A stretch of DNA of 64,000 bases, from the NCBI RefSeq assembly GCF_000421545.1, contig NZ_ATXF01000006.1, positions 310,001-374,000 on the forward strand. The letters run 5' to 3'. Each line of letters starts with the position of its first letter. The stretch's first letter is position 1. Positions 42,806 to 51,780 of the stretch are shown one piece after another. Origin of the DNA: Agromyces italicus DSM 16388. Its GTDB lineage: Bacteria > Actinomycetota > Actinomycetes > Actinomycetales > Microbacteriaceae. Both the position numbers and the translations under genes were made by a program. The notes under the pieces were generated by a model. The model saw nothing but the letters and a program-made list of their open reading frames with translations, did not search any database and was not told the origin of the DNA.

Positions 42806-43339
42806 ATGCCCGATGCCACGACCACGACGAGCGCCGCCGCGAACACCCCGGCGAACACGACCGCGCCCGAGCGGCCCGCCCCCGCGGCATCCACCCGTCG
42901 TCTGCCGGGCGCACGCAGAAGCACCCTCGCCGAGCAGTCGACCGAACTCCGCATCGCGGTCATGCGCCTCTCGCGGCGCCTGCGCCAGCAGCGCAGCGAC
43001 ACCGAGATGAGCGGGTCGCAGTTCTCGACCCTGGGGCGGATCCACAGCGAGGGCCCGCTCACGATCGGCCGGCTCGCCGAGCTCGAGAGAGTGACCGCGC
43101 CGAGCATGAACCGCACCGTCAACTGCCTGGTCGACGCCGGCTACGTGACCCGACGCACCGACGACGACGACCGCCGTAAGGTGCTCGTCGAGGTCACCGA
43201 GGCGGGCGACACGACCGTCAGAGAGACCCGCAAGCGTCGCGACGCGTGGCTCGCGAAGCGCTACGCCGCCCTCGACCCCGCCGACCGCGAGGTCCTCGCG
43301 CGCGCCACCACCATCCTCGGGAGGCTCCTCGACCAGTGA
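42806..43339 (+). CDS. MarR-family transcriptional regulator
   Basis: A 177-residue regulator with a long Ala/Thr/Pro-rich N-terminal tail (about 40 residues) before the winged helix. The DNA-binding part reads MSGSQFSTLGRIHSEGPLTI, then LAELERVTAPSMNRTVNCLV and YVTRRTDDDDRRKVLVEVTE. It overlaps the MFS transporter start (GTGA) and should repress that pair, with a drug or toxic metabolite as inducer. Confidence 0.9.
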   Translation: MPDATTTTSAAANTPANTTAPERPAPAASTRRLPGARRSTLAEQSTELRIAVMRLSRRLRQQRSDTEMSGSQFSTLGRIHSEGPLTIGRLAELERVTAPSMNRTVNCLVDAGYVTRRTDDDDRRKVLVEVTEAGDTTVRETRKRRDAWLAKRYAALDPADREVLARATTILGRLLDQ

Positions 43340-44751
43340 GTGCCATGTTCCGCTCCCTCAGCCACGTCAACTACCGAATCTGGTTCATCGGCGCCCTCGT
43401 CTCGAACGTCGGCGCCTGGATGCAGGCCACCGCCCAGAACTGGGTCGTCCTCACCGAGCTCACCGCCAATGACGCCCTCGCCGTCGGCGTCACGATGGCC
43501 CTGCAGTTCGCCCCGCAGCTGCTGCTCGTGCCGGTCACGGGCCTCATCGCCGACCGCTTCGACCGCCGCAAGATCCTCATGTGCACCCAGACGGCGCTCA
43601 TGCTGCTCGGCCTCGCACTCGGCCTGCTGCTGCTCTTCGGGCACGCCGAGCTCTGGCACCTCTATGTCTTCGCGGCCCTGCTCGGCATCGTCAACGCGAT
43701 CGACAACCCGGCCCGCCAGACCTTCGTCACCGACCTCGTGTCGAGCACCGACATGTCGAACGCGGTGGCGCTGAACTCGGCCTCGTTCAACACCGCGCGC
43801 CTCATCGGCCCGGCCGTCGCCGGCGTGCTCATCGTGCTCGTCGGCTCGGGCTGGGTCTTCATCATCAACGCGGTCACCTTCCTCGCGGTGCTCGGCGCCC
43901 TCGTCATGCTCAAGGGCAAGAAACTGAAGCGGATGCCTCGGGCCAGCCGCGAGCGCGGCGCCTTCGTCGCGGGTTTCCGCTACGTCTGGAGCCGGCCCGA
44001 CCTCGTCGTGGTCTTCGTCATCGTGTTCCTCGTCGGCGCGTTCGGCATGAACTTCCCGATCTTCTCCTCGACGATGGCGGTCGAGTTCGGCCGCGGCGCC
44101 GGCGAGTACGGCCTGCTCAACTCGATCCTCGCGATCGGCTCGCTCGCCGGGGCACTGCTGGCCGCCCGCCGCGAGCGCGCACGCATGCGCGTCGTCATCC
44201 TCGCCGCTGCGGGCTTCGGCGTGGCCGCGGCGATCTCGGCCGTGATGCCCACGCTCGTGCACTTCGCCGCCTCCACGGTGCTGATCGGCTTCGCCGCGGT
44301 CACGATGCTCACGACGGCGAATGGCTACGTGCAGACGACGACCGAGCCCGCGCTCCGCGGCCGCGTGCTCGCGCTGTACTTCGCGATCCTCTCGGGCGGC
44401 ACGCCGATCGGCGCGCCGATCGTCGGTGCGGTCGCGAACAGCTGGGGCCCGCGCTGGGGCCTCGGAGTGGCTGCGATCGCCGCCGGCGTGGCAGCCCTGA
44501 TCGGCGCGATCTGGCTCGTCGTCTCGCGCGGCATGCGCGTGACGAGGCATCCCGAGCGCCGCTGGGCCGCCGCCGTTCGCTTCGACGCGCCGCCGACTGC
44601 CGCGATCGCGGTCGTGCCGACGTCGGCGATCGCGGTGCCGACCGAGGCGCTGCAGGTACCGACCGGGGAACTCACGGTGCCCACCGGGGCGGTGCCCACC
44701 GGGGCGCTGCCGCCCGGGGCGCTGCCGGCGCACCCCGCACACCGCGGCTGA
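43336..44751 (+). CDS. MFS exporter (EntS/MFS_3 type)
   Basis: A 471-residue transporter with twelve predicted helices. It starts in the family manner (FRSLSHVNYRIWFIGALVSN) and has the loop motif GLIADRFDRRKIL. Residues after about 420 form a soluble tail of irregular VPTxxL/VPTGx repeats (VPTEALQVPTGELTVPTGAV), unusual for the family. Coupled to marR by GTGA. Efflux of an antibiotic or siderophore is likely; the substrate is unknown. Confidence 0.88.
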   Translation: MSAMFRSLSHVNYRIWFIGALVSNVGAWMQATAQNWVVLTELTANDALAVGVTMALQFAPQLLLVPVTGLIADRFDRRKILMCTQTALMLLGLALGLLLLFGHAELWHLYVFAALLGIVNAIDNPARQTFVTDLVSSTDMSNAVALNSASFNTARLIGPAVAGVLIVLVGSGWVFIINAVTFLAVLGALVMLKGKKLKRMPRASRERGAFVAGFRYVWSRPDLVVVFVIVFLVGAFGMNFPIFSSTMAVEFGRGAGEYGLLNSILAIGSLAGALLAARRERARMRVVILAAAGFGVAAAISAVMPTLVHFAASTVLIGFAAVTMLTTANGYVQTTTEPALRGRVLALYFAILSGGTPIGAPIVGAVANSWGPRWGLGVAAIAAGVAALIGAIWLVVSRGMRVTRHPERRWAAAVRFDAPPTAAIAVVPTSAIAVPTEALQVPTGELTVPTGAVPTGALPPGALPAHPAHRG

Positions 44752-44793
44752 CGGAGGCTGCCCGTACGCCACCCGCGAAGTCGCGCAGACCCT

Positions 44794-44815
44794 GCCCGGG
44801 CCGGCCGCCCCGGGC
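44794..44815. terminator. Convergent terminator hairpin
   Basis: GCCCGGG (44794-44800) and CCCGGGC (44809-44815) around an 8-nt loop, between the MFS and ROK genes. Confidence 0.55.
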
Positions 44816-45991
44816 TCAGCCGTCGAGCGCCGACTCGGGGTCGGCGAGCAGCGGCGCGAAGGCCAGCTCGGCCGCGCCGATCGCGAGCCGGTCTTCGCCG
44901 AGGGCTGCGACGACCAACTCGACGCCCTCGGCCGCGGCGGGCATCGCCTGGGCGAGCACCGCGGCCGTGAAGGCCCCTGCATCGCTCTCGGCGATCGTGG
45001 CGAGGAACCCACCGAGGATCACGCGCGACGGGTTGAGCACATTGACCGCGTTCGCGAGGCCGGTCGCGAGAATGCGCCGCTGTCTCGCCAGCTCGGCCTC
45101 GACCTCGGGCGCGTCGGATGCATCGAGCGCGGCCCGCAGGGTCGGCTCGTCGGCGGCGACGAGCCCGACGACCTCGAGCAGCCGTGAACGGGCGACCTCG
45201 TCTTCGAGCACGCCGCCCTCGGCCCGGCGGTCGTCGGCCACGGCGATGCCGGGCCGATTCTGTCCGAACTCGCCCGCGTAGCCGTTGGCTCCCGCGACCG
45301 CGACCCCGCCGACGACGAGCCCGCCGCCGATGCCGCTCGCGCCGCCGTTGAGGTAGACGAGGTCGTCGATGCCGCGGCCCGCACCGAAGAGATGCTCGGC
45401 GCGGGCGCCGAGGCTCGCGTCGTTGCCGACCGCCGTGGGCAGCCCCGTCGCCGACTCGACGAGCTCTCGCAGCGGTGCATCGTTCCACTCGAGGTGCGGG
45501 GCCAGGCGGACGAGCCCGTCGGCTGCGCGCACGAGGCCCGGCACTGCGAGGCCGACCCCCACGATGCGCGCCGATCGCAGCGGCCCGTCGCTCCAGCGGG
45601 CGACGGTCGACGCGACGATCGCGGCGACCTCTTCGGGCGAGACGAGGTGGTCGACGTCGATGCGCTCGCGGATCGGGATCCGCCCGTCGAGCCCGACCGC
45701 GGCGAACGTGACCGCATCGACTTCGGGGTTCACGGCGATCGCGGTGACGCCGGGGTGAGCGGCGATGACCGGCGAGGGCCTGCCGACGCGATTCGTCGGA
45801 TCGGGGGCGCGCTCTTCGACGAGCCCCGCCTCGGCGAGTTCTGCGGCGAGCGCTGCGATCGTCGAGCGGTTGAGGCCCGTCGCGGCGGTCAGCGCGGCGC
45901 GCGATCGGGCACCCTCGAGGTGCACGAGCCCGAGGACTTTCGCGAGGTTTCGAGAATGCACACCGTCGAAGGTGCCGCTGCGCTCTGCCAC
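44816..45991 (-). CDS. ROK-family transcriptional repressor (XylR-like)
   Basis: A 391-residue ROK repressor. The N-terminal winged helix (SRAALTAATGLNRSTIAALA ... EAGLVEERAP) precedes the ROK kinase-like fold with GVGLAVPGLV, VGNDASLGARAEHLFGAG and NGGASGIGGGLVV. The zinc-binding CxCGxxGC loop of ROK proteins is missing: the region after NGYAGEFGQ reads NRPGIAVADD and has no Cys. It is divergent from the xylo-oligosaccharide transporter operon and probably represses it from the TTTCGAC repeat at 46098-46117. Confidence 0.88.
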   Translation of the reverse strand: MAERSGTFDGVHSRNLAKVLGLVHLEGARSRAALTAATGLNRSTIAALAAELAEAGLVEERAPDPTNRVGRPSPVIAAHPGVTAIAVNPEVDAVTFAAVGLDGRIPIRERIDVDHLVSPEEVAAIVASTVARWSDGPLRSARIVGVGLAVPGLVRAADGLVRLAPHLEWNDAPLRELVESATGLPTAVGNDASLGARAEHLFGAGRGIDDLVYLNGGASGIGGGLVVGGVAVAGANGYAGEFGQNRPGIAVADDRRAEGGVLEDEVARSRLLEVVGLVAADEPTLRAALDASDAPEVEAELARQRRILATGLANAVNVLNPSRVILGGFLATIAESDAGAFTAAVLAQAMPAAAEGVELVVAALGEDRLAIGAAELAFAPLLADPESALDG

Positions 45992-46051
45992 GCGACCACT
46001 CTAGGCGGGGCTGGGCGCGCGGCATGTCGCGACGCACCGAATATGTTGCTC

Positions 46052-46117
46052 TTGACGCGAAATAGCGCGCGTCGTATATTCGAGGCGTCCAGATCACTTT
46101 CGACGTAGATGTCGAAA
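46052..46117 (+). promoter_or_regulatory. Transporter promoter and probable ROK operator
   Basis: -35 TTGACG (46052-46057), 17-nt spacer containing GACGCG/CGCGTC arms, -10 TATATT (46075-46080). About 18 bp downstream is the inverted repeat TTTCGAC, six nt, GTCGAAA (46098-46117), well placed to block transcription. Confidence 0.75.
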
Positions 46118-46135
46118 CTTTCGAGAGGTTCAACG

Positions 46136-47458
46136 ATGAACAGACGCAGCACCATGCGCCTCGTCACGCTCACGGCAGCGACCGGGCTCGCGGTCGCCGC
46201 GCTCACCGGGTGCACCGCGGGCGGCGGCGGCGAGGGCGAGGCCGGCGATACGACCATCACCTGGTGGCACAACGGCACGGGCGACCCGCTGAAGTCCTTC
46301 TGGGAGGAGGTCGCGAGCGAATTCGAGTCCGAGAACCCCGGAGTGAAGGTCGAGGTCGAGGCCTTCCAGAACGAAGACCTGCAGCGCACGCTCATCCCCA
46401 ACGCCCTCCAGGCCGGCGGCGACGCCGCACCCGACCTGTTCATGGTGTGGGCCGAGGGCGAGATCAAGGCCCAGGTCGAGGCCGGCTACCTCGAGGACCT
46501 CAGCGGTCTCACCGGCGTCATCGAGAGTGTCGGCACGGCGGGCACCGGGTGGAACGTCGACGGCAAGCAGTACGGCATCCCCTTCCGTTACGGCATCGAG
46601 GGCATCTGGTACGACGCCGACCTCTTCGAGCAGGCCGGCGTGACCGAGAACCCCGCGACCTTCACCGAGTTCGGCGACGTGATCGACAAGCTCGCCGCAT
46701 CGGGCGTCTCGCCGATCGGCGTGGGCGCGGCCGACGGCTGGCCGGCGGCGCACTGGTGGTACCAGTTCGCGATCAAGACCTGCTCGCCCGAGTCGCTGCA
46801 GACCGCGGCCGAGACGCTCGCGTTCGACGACCCCTGCTTCACCGAGGCGGGCGAGAACCTGAAGACCTGGATGGATGAATTCGACGGCGACCTGCCCTTC
46901 CAGGCGAACCCGACCAGCACCCCCGCGCAGAGCGTTCCGAACAGCTCGGCGGGCCTGCTCGCGTCCCAGACCACGGCGATGGAACTCATGGGCACCTGGC
47001 ACCGCGGTGAGGTCGCGAAGCTCGTTCCCGGCGCCCCCGCCGAGAACCCGCCCGCACCCGAGTGGCTCTCCTGGATGCCCGTGCCCGACATCGAGGGCGC
47101 CGAGGGCGCTCCCGGCGCCGCACTCGGCTCGGGCGACGCGTGGGGCGTGTACGCCGACGCCCCCGAAGAGACCCTCGAGCTGCTCGAATACATCATGAGC
47201 GTCGACGTGCAGACCCGCCTCGCCGAGACCGGTGAGATCCCGACGGTCGCGGGCGCCGAGGCCGGCATCACCGACCCCGTGCTACAGCAGATCGCCGAAG
47301 CCACGCAGAGCGCGGGCGTCGTCGTGACCTGGCTCGACACCCAGTACGGCCCGGTCATCGGCAAGGCGATGAACGACGCGATCGTGAACCTGATGTTCGG
47401 CGACGGAACCCCCGCGTCGGTTCCCGAAGCGATGAACGCCGCGGCGGCCACGCTCTGA
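46136..47458 (+). CDS. Sugar ABC transporter substrate-binding lipoprotein (xylo-oligosaccharide type)
   Basis: A 440-residue binding lipoprotein. The signal peptide ends GLAVAALTGC (lipobox), then a short Gly/Glu linker. The domain starts TTITWWHNGTGDPLKSFWEE and has GIPFRYGIEGIWYDADLFEQ. GAGAGG lies 8 nt before the ATG at 46136; an earlier ATG at 46109 falls in the operator and would spoil the signal peptide. With the GH3 gene and xylAB downstream, xylo-oligosaccharides are the likely ligand. Confidence 0.9.
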   Translation: MNRRSTMRLVTLTAATGLAVAALTGCTAGGGGEGEAGDTTITWWHNGTGDPLKSFWEEVASEFESENPGVKVEVEAFQNEDLQRTLIPNALQAGGDAAPDLFMVWAEGEIKAQVEAGYLEDLSGLTGVIESVGTAGTGWNVDGKQYGIPFRYGIEGIWYDADLFEQAGVTENPATFTEFGDVIDKLAASGVSPIGVGAADGWPAAHWWYQFAIKTCSPESLQTAAETLAFDDPCFTEAGENLKTWMDEFDGDLPFQANPTSTPAQSVPNSSAGLLASQTTAMELMGTWHRGEVAKLVPGAPAENPPAPEWLSWMPVPDIEGAEGAPGAALGSGDAWGVYADAPEETLELLEYIMSVDVQTRLAETGEIPTVAGAEAGITDPVLQQIAEATQSAGVVVTWLDTQYGPVIGKAMNDAIVNLMFGDGTPASVPEAMNAAAATL

Positions 47459-47459
47459 C

Positions 47460-48446
47460 ATGACCGCACTCGACACGGCCGGGCCCGCGGTGACCGCGGG
47501 CCCGGCCCCCACCCGCTCCACGAAACGATCCGCACGGCGCCGCGCCCGCACCTGGGGCGAGATCGCCCTGCTCGCCGGCCCGGCCGTGCTCGTCTACCTG
47601 TTCTTCGTCCTGCTGCCGGTGCTGCTGGCGGCCTACTACAGCTTCTTCAATTGGAACGGCCTCGGGCCGCTCGACCAGTTCATCGGCTTCGACAACTACA
47701 CGCGTCTGCTCGCCGACCCGGTGTTCCATCGCTCGGTGTTCAACAACTTCTTCATCGTCGTGATGTCGCTGCTCATCCAGGGCCCGCTCGCGATCCTCAT
47801 CGCGCTGCTGATGAACCGCCGGCTGCGGTTCCGCGGGCTGCTTCGAGCACTGATCTTCGTGCCCTACGTGCTCAGTGAGGTCACCGCCGGCCTCGCCTGG
47901 CAGATCCTGCTGCAGTCGGTGCCGCCCACGCGCTGGGGCCCTGTCGACACGCTGTTGCGCACCCTCGGCATCGAGGACCCGCCGTCGTGGCTCGCCGACC
48001 CCGACGTCGTCATGTGGACGATGTTCGGCATCCTCACCTGGAAGTACCTGGGCCTCGCGATCATCCTCATGCTGGCCGGCCTCGCGAGCGTGCCCGACGA
48101 GCTCCACGAGGCGGCGGCGCTCGACGGCGCCGGCTGGTGGCAGACGCAGTGGCACATCACGGTGCCCCTGCTCGGGCCGACCATCCGCATCTGGGCGTTC
48201 CTGTCGATCATCGGGGCGCTGCAACTGTTCGACATGATCTGGATCGTGACCGGGGGCGGACCGTTGAACGCCTCGTCGACGATGGCGGTCTACATGGTCG
48301 GCAACGGCCTGAACGTCAGCCAGATCGGCTTCGGCAGCGCCGTCGCCGTGGTCCTGTTCCTCATCTCCCTGATCGTCGCGCTCGTGTACCAGCGGTTCGC
48401 GCTGCGCCGCGACCTCGCGGGAGCCCTCACCGGAGGAGTTCGCTGA
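47460..48446 (+). CDS. Sugar ABC transporter permease, MalF-type
   Basis: A 328-residue permease; six helices starting ALLAGPAVLVYLFFVLLPVL; EAA loop LHEAAALDGAGWWQTQ. It begins 1 bp after the binding-protein stop. No ATPase gene in the operon. Confidence 0.93.
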   Translation: MTALDTAGPAVTAGPAPTRSTKRSARRRARTWGEIALLAGPAVLVYLFFVLLPVLLAAYYSFFNWNGLGPLDQFIGFDNYTRLLADPVFHRSVFNNFFIVVMSLLIQGPLAILIALLMNRRLRFRGLLRALIFVPYVLSEVTAGLAWQILLQSVPPTRWGPVDTLLRTLGIEDPPSWLADPDVVMWTMFGILTWKYLGLAIILMLAGLASVPDELHEAAALDGAGWWQTQWHITVPLLGPTIRIWAFLSIIGALQLFDMIWIVTGGGPLNASSTMAVYMVGNGLNVSQIGFGSAVAVVLFLISLIVALVYQRFALRRDLAGALTGGVR

Positions 48447-49342
48447 TGACCGCAACGACCGCGATCACCGTCGCCCCCGGCAAGGCCCGGCCCTCGCGCC
48501 GCGCCGGCCAGCGGTTCGACTGGGGCCAGCCCGTCGTCTACCTCGTCGCCCTCGCCGTCGCTGCGATCGCGGTCGGCCCGGTGCTGTACGTGTTCATCTC
48601 GGGGTTCCGCACGAACCCGGACTTCTTCACCGACCCGGCGGGCATGCCGAACCCGTGGACGACCGACAACTACGCCCGGGTGCTCGGCGACCCCACGTTC
48701 TGGCGACAGGTGCTCGCGAGCACGGTCACGGCGCTCGGCACGACGATCGGCGTGATGCTGCTCGGCGTGATGGCCGCGTTCGTGATCGCCCGCTACGAGT
48801 TCAAGGGCCGCGGCCTGTTGTATGCGCTGTTCACAACGGGCCTGCTGTTCCCGCTCACGATCTCGATCCTCCCGCTGACGGTGCTGCTGCGACAGCTCGA
48901 CCTGTTCGGCACGTGGTGGGGGCTGATCATCCCGCAGGTGGCGTTCGCCCTGCCGACGACGATCATCATCCTCGTCCCGTTCCTGCGCGCCATCCCCGGC
49001 GAGCTGGAGGAGGCGGCACTGATCGACGGCGCGAGCCGCATCGGCTTCTTCTGGCGCATCGTGCTGCCGCTGTCGATGCCGGGGCTCATGACGGTCGGCG
49101 TGCTCGCGTTCGTCGGCAGCTGGAATGCGTACCTGCTGCCGCTGTTCGTGCTGCAGGCGGGCGGCGCCGCATCGGAGGACTACACGCTGCCGCTGGGCGT
49201 GCAGTTCTACTCGACTGCCTATGGGCAGGACACGACGGGTGTGCTCGCGTACACCGCGCTCGCGATGCTGCCGGCGATCCTGTTCTTCACGCTCGCCGAG
49301 AAACGCATCGTCGGCGGCCTCCAAGGGGCGGTGAAGGGATGA
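48446..49342 (+). CDS. Sugar ABC transporter permease, MalG-type
   Basis: A 298-residue permease; EAA loop LEEAALIDGASRIGFF and C-terminus IVGGLQGAVKG. TGATG overlap with the preceding gene and ATGA overlap with the GH3 gene show tight coupling. GGAGGAG lies before the start. Confidence 0.93.
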   Translation: MTATTAITVAPGKARPSRRAGQRFDWGQPVVYLVALAVAAIAVGPVLYVFISGFRTNPDFFTDPAGMPNPWTTDNYARVLGDPTFWRQVLASTVTALGTTIGVMLLGVMAAFVIARYEFKGRGLLYALFTTGLLFPLTISILPLTVLLRQLDLFGTWWGLIIPQVAFALPTTIIILVPFLRAIPGELEEAALIDGASRIGFFWRIVLPLSMPGLMTVGVLAFVGSWNAYLLPLFVLQAGGAASEDYTLPLGVQFYSTAYGQDTTGVLAYTALAMLPAILFFTLAEKRIVGGLQGAVKG

Positions 49343-51681
49343 GGACCATCGAAACCAGCGCAACGGATGCTCCGTGGCGCGACCCTTCCCGGCCCGCCGG
49401 TCAGCGTGTGGCCGCGCTGATCGGGGCGATGACCCTCGAGGAGAAGATCGCCCAGCTCTACGGCATCTGGATCGGCGCCTCGGCCGACGGCGCGGACGTC
49501 GCCCCCCACCAGCACGAGATGAGCGGCGACATCGATCTCGACGCCCTGCTGCCGAAGGGGCTCGGTCAGATCACGCGCGCCTTCGGCACCGCGCCGATCG
49601 ACCCGGCGCTCGGTGCGCAGTCGCTCGCGCGGCTCCAGGAGCGCATCGTCGGCTCGAGTCGCCTGGGCATCCCCGCACTCGTGCACGAGGAGTGCCTCGC
49701 CGGTTTCGCCGCCTACGGCGCGACGGCCTACCCGGTACCCCTGTCATGGGGTGCGACCTTCGACCCCGAGCTCATCGAGCGGATGTCTCGCCGCATCGGC
49801 GGCGACATGCGATCGGTCGGCGTGCACCAGGGTCTCGCGCCCGTGCTCGACGTCGTGCGCGACGCCCGCTGGGGCCGCGTCGAGGAGACGATCGGCGAAG
49901 ACCCGTACCTCGTCGGCAGCGTCGCCACCGCGTACGTGCGCGGGCTCGAGGCATCCGGAATCGTGGCCACCCTCAAGCACTTCGTCGGCTACTCGGCCTC
50001 GAGGGCGGGCCGCAACCTCGCACCCGTGTCGGTCGGTGCGAGGGAGCTCGCCGATGTGCTGCTGCCGCCGTTCGAGATGGTCGTCCGCGAGGCGGGCCCC
50101 CGCTCGGTGATGAACGCCTACACCGACCTCGACGGCGTGCCCACCGCCGCCGACCGCGAGCTGCTCACGTCGCTGCTGCGCGACACCTGGGGATTCGAGG
50201 GGACGGTCGTCGCCGACTACTTCTCAGTGGCTTTCCTCCAGACGCTGCACGGCACGTCCGGCGACCTGGGCGACGCGGCCGCGGCCGCGCTCGAGGCGGG
50301 CATCGACGTCGAGCTGCCGACCGTGCACGCCTTCGGCGAGCCACTCGTCGCCGCCGTCGCCGACGGTCGCCTCGACGAGGCGGTCATCGACCGGGCGCTC
50401 GGTCGGGTGCTCATGCAGAAGGTCGGGCTCGGGCTGCTCGACTCCCCCGCCGCACCTGCGGCCGCCTCCTCCCCGAAGGGTTCCGTCGACCTCGACTCCG
50501 CCGAGAACCGCGAGCTCGCGCGCCGCATCGCGGAGCAGGCGATCGTGCTCCTCCGCAACGACGGCACCCTGCCGCTCGCCGCACCGGCGCGCATCGCCGT
50601 CATCGGGCCGACCGGCGACGACCCGCTCGCCGTGCTCGGCTGCTACGCCTTCCCGACGCACGTCGGCGTGCACCACCCCGAGAGCGGCCCGGGCATCGAG
50701 CTGCCGACCCTCGTCGAGTCGCTCCGCGAGGAGTTCCCCGGCGCCGAGATCTCGCTCGCCGCGGGCACCTCGATCGACGGCGGCGAGACCGGCGGCATCG
50801 CGGAGGCGGCCCTGCTCGCGGCATCCGCCGACCTCGTGGTGCTCGCGCTCGGCGACCGTGCCGGCCTCTTCGGCCGTGGCACGAGCGGTGAGGGATGCGA
50901 CGCGGAGAGCCTCGAGCTGCCGGGCGCGCAGGGCGCCCTGCTCGAGGCCGTGCTCGATGCGGGCACACCGACCGTGCTCACCCTGCTCTCGGGCCGCCCG
51001 TACGTGCTCGGCTCCGCCCCCGATCGCGCCGCGGGCATCGTGCAGGCGTTCTTCCCCGGCGAGGAGGGCACGCGCGCCCTCGCCGCCATCCTGTCGGGAC
51101 GGGTGAACCCGAGCGGCCGCCTGCCGGTGAGCGTGCCGGCGACCCCGGGCGCGCAGCCGTCGACCTATCTGGCATCGACGCTCGCGCGGCGCAGCGAGGT
51201 GTCGAACATCGACCCGACCTCCCGGTACCCCTTCGGGCACGGCCTCGGCTATGCACCGTTCGCCTGGAGCGACCTGGTCGTCGAGACGGCCGAGGCGGCG
51301 ACCGACGGGGCCTTCCGGCTGTCGCTGACCGTTCGCAACACCGGCGACCGGGCGGGCGCCGAGGTCGTGCAACTGTACCTGCACGACCCGGTGGCATCCG
51401 TCGTACGACCCCGGCAGCGGCTCGTCGGCTTCCGGCGTCTCGAGCTCGAGCCCGGGGCATCCGCCCGGGTCGCCGTCGAGGTGTCGGCCGACCTCGCCTC
51501 GTTCACCGGTCGCGACGGGCTCCGCATCGTCGAACCCGGTGCGCTCGTGCTCGGCTTCGGGCGCTCGAGCGGCGAGCTGCCGCTCACGGCGACCGTCGAA
51601 CTCACCGGGCCGGTGCGCGTGGTCGACCACACGCGACAGCTGCACCCCGCCTGGGCCGTCGAGCACCCCGAGTCGACGTGA
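49339..51681 (+). CDS. GH3 beta-glycosidase (probable beta-xylosidase)
   Basis: A 780-residue cytoplasmic GH3 enzyme. The TIM-barrel domain has PALVHEECLAGFAAYGATAY, DARWGRVEETIGEDPYL and KHFVGYSASRAGRN. The nucleophile Asp lies in TVVADYFSVAFLQTLHG, a form common in xylosidase-like members. The (alpha/beta)6 domain includes LRNDGTLPLA and GEGCDAESLELPGAQGALL; a fibronectin III-like end (EVVQLYLHDPVASVVRPRQR) closes the protein. It is coupled to the permease before it and followed by xylA/xylB, so xylobiose or xylo-oligosaccharides are the likely substrate. Confidence 0.9.
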   Translation: MRTIETSATDAPWRDPSRPAGQRVAALIGAMTLEEKIAQLYGIWIGASADGADVAPHQHEMSGDIDLDALLPKGLGQITRAFGTAPIDPALGAQSLARLQERIVGSSRLGIPALVHEECLAGFAAYGATAYPVPLSWGATFDPELIERMSRRIGGDMRSVGVHQGLAPVLDVVRDARWGRVEETIGEDPYLVGSVATAYVRGLEASGIVATLKHFVGYSASRAGRNLAPVSVGARELADVLLPPFEMVVREAGPRSVMNAYTDLDGVPTAADRELLTSLLRDTWGFEGTVVADYFSVAFLQTLHGTSGDLGDAAAAALEAGIDVELPTVHAFGEPLVAAVADGRLDEAVIDRALGRVLMQKVGLGLLDSPAAPAAASSPKGSVDLDSAENRELARRIAEQAIVLLRNDGTLPLAAPARIAVIGPTGDDPLAVLGCYAFPTHVGVHHPESGPGIELPTLVESLREEFPGAEISLAAGTSIDGGETGGIAEAALLAASADLVVLALGDRAGLFGRGTSGEGCDAESLELPGAQGALLEAVLDAGTPTVLTLLSGRPYVLGSAPDRAAGIVQAFFPGEEGTRALAAILSGRVNPSGRLPVSVPATPGAQPSTYLASTLARRSEVSNIDPTSRYPFGHGLGYAPFAWSDLVVETAEAATDGAFRLSLTVRNTGDRAGAEVVQLYLHDPVASVVRPRQRLVGFRRLELEPGASARVAVEVSADLASFTGRDGLRIVEPGALVLGFGRSSGELPLTATVELTGPVRVVDHTRQLHPAWAVEHPEST

Positions 51682-51685
51682 CCGC

Positions 51686-51713
51686 TGCGGCCGGCGGGCG
51701 ACCGCCGGCCGCA
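51686..51713. terminator. Strong bidirectional terminator hairpin
   Basis: Perfect 12-bp arms TGCGGCCGGCGG and complement around a GCGA tetraloop, 4 bp after the GH3 stop and before the convergent lacI gene. Confidence 0.8.
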
Positions 51714-51780
51714 ACTGTGAGCTCGGTCGACTTCGAAGACGACGACCCTCGCAACGTCCGCGGGGAGGAACACGATCAGG

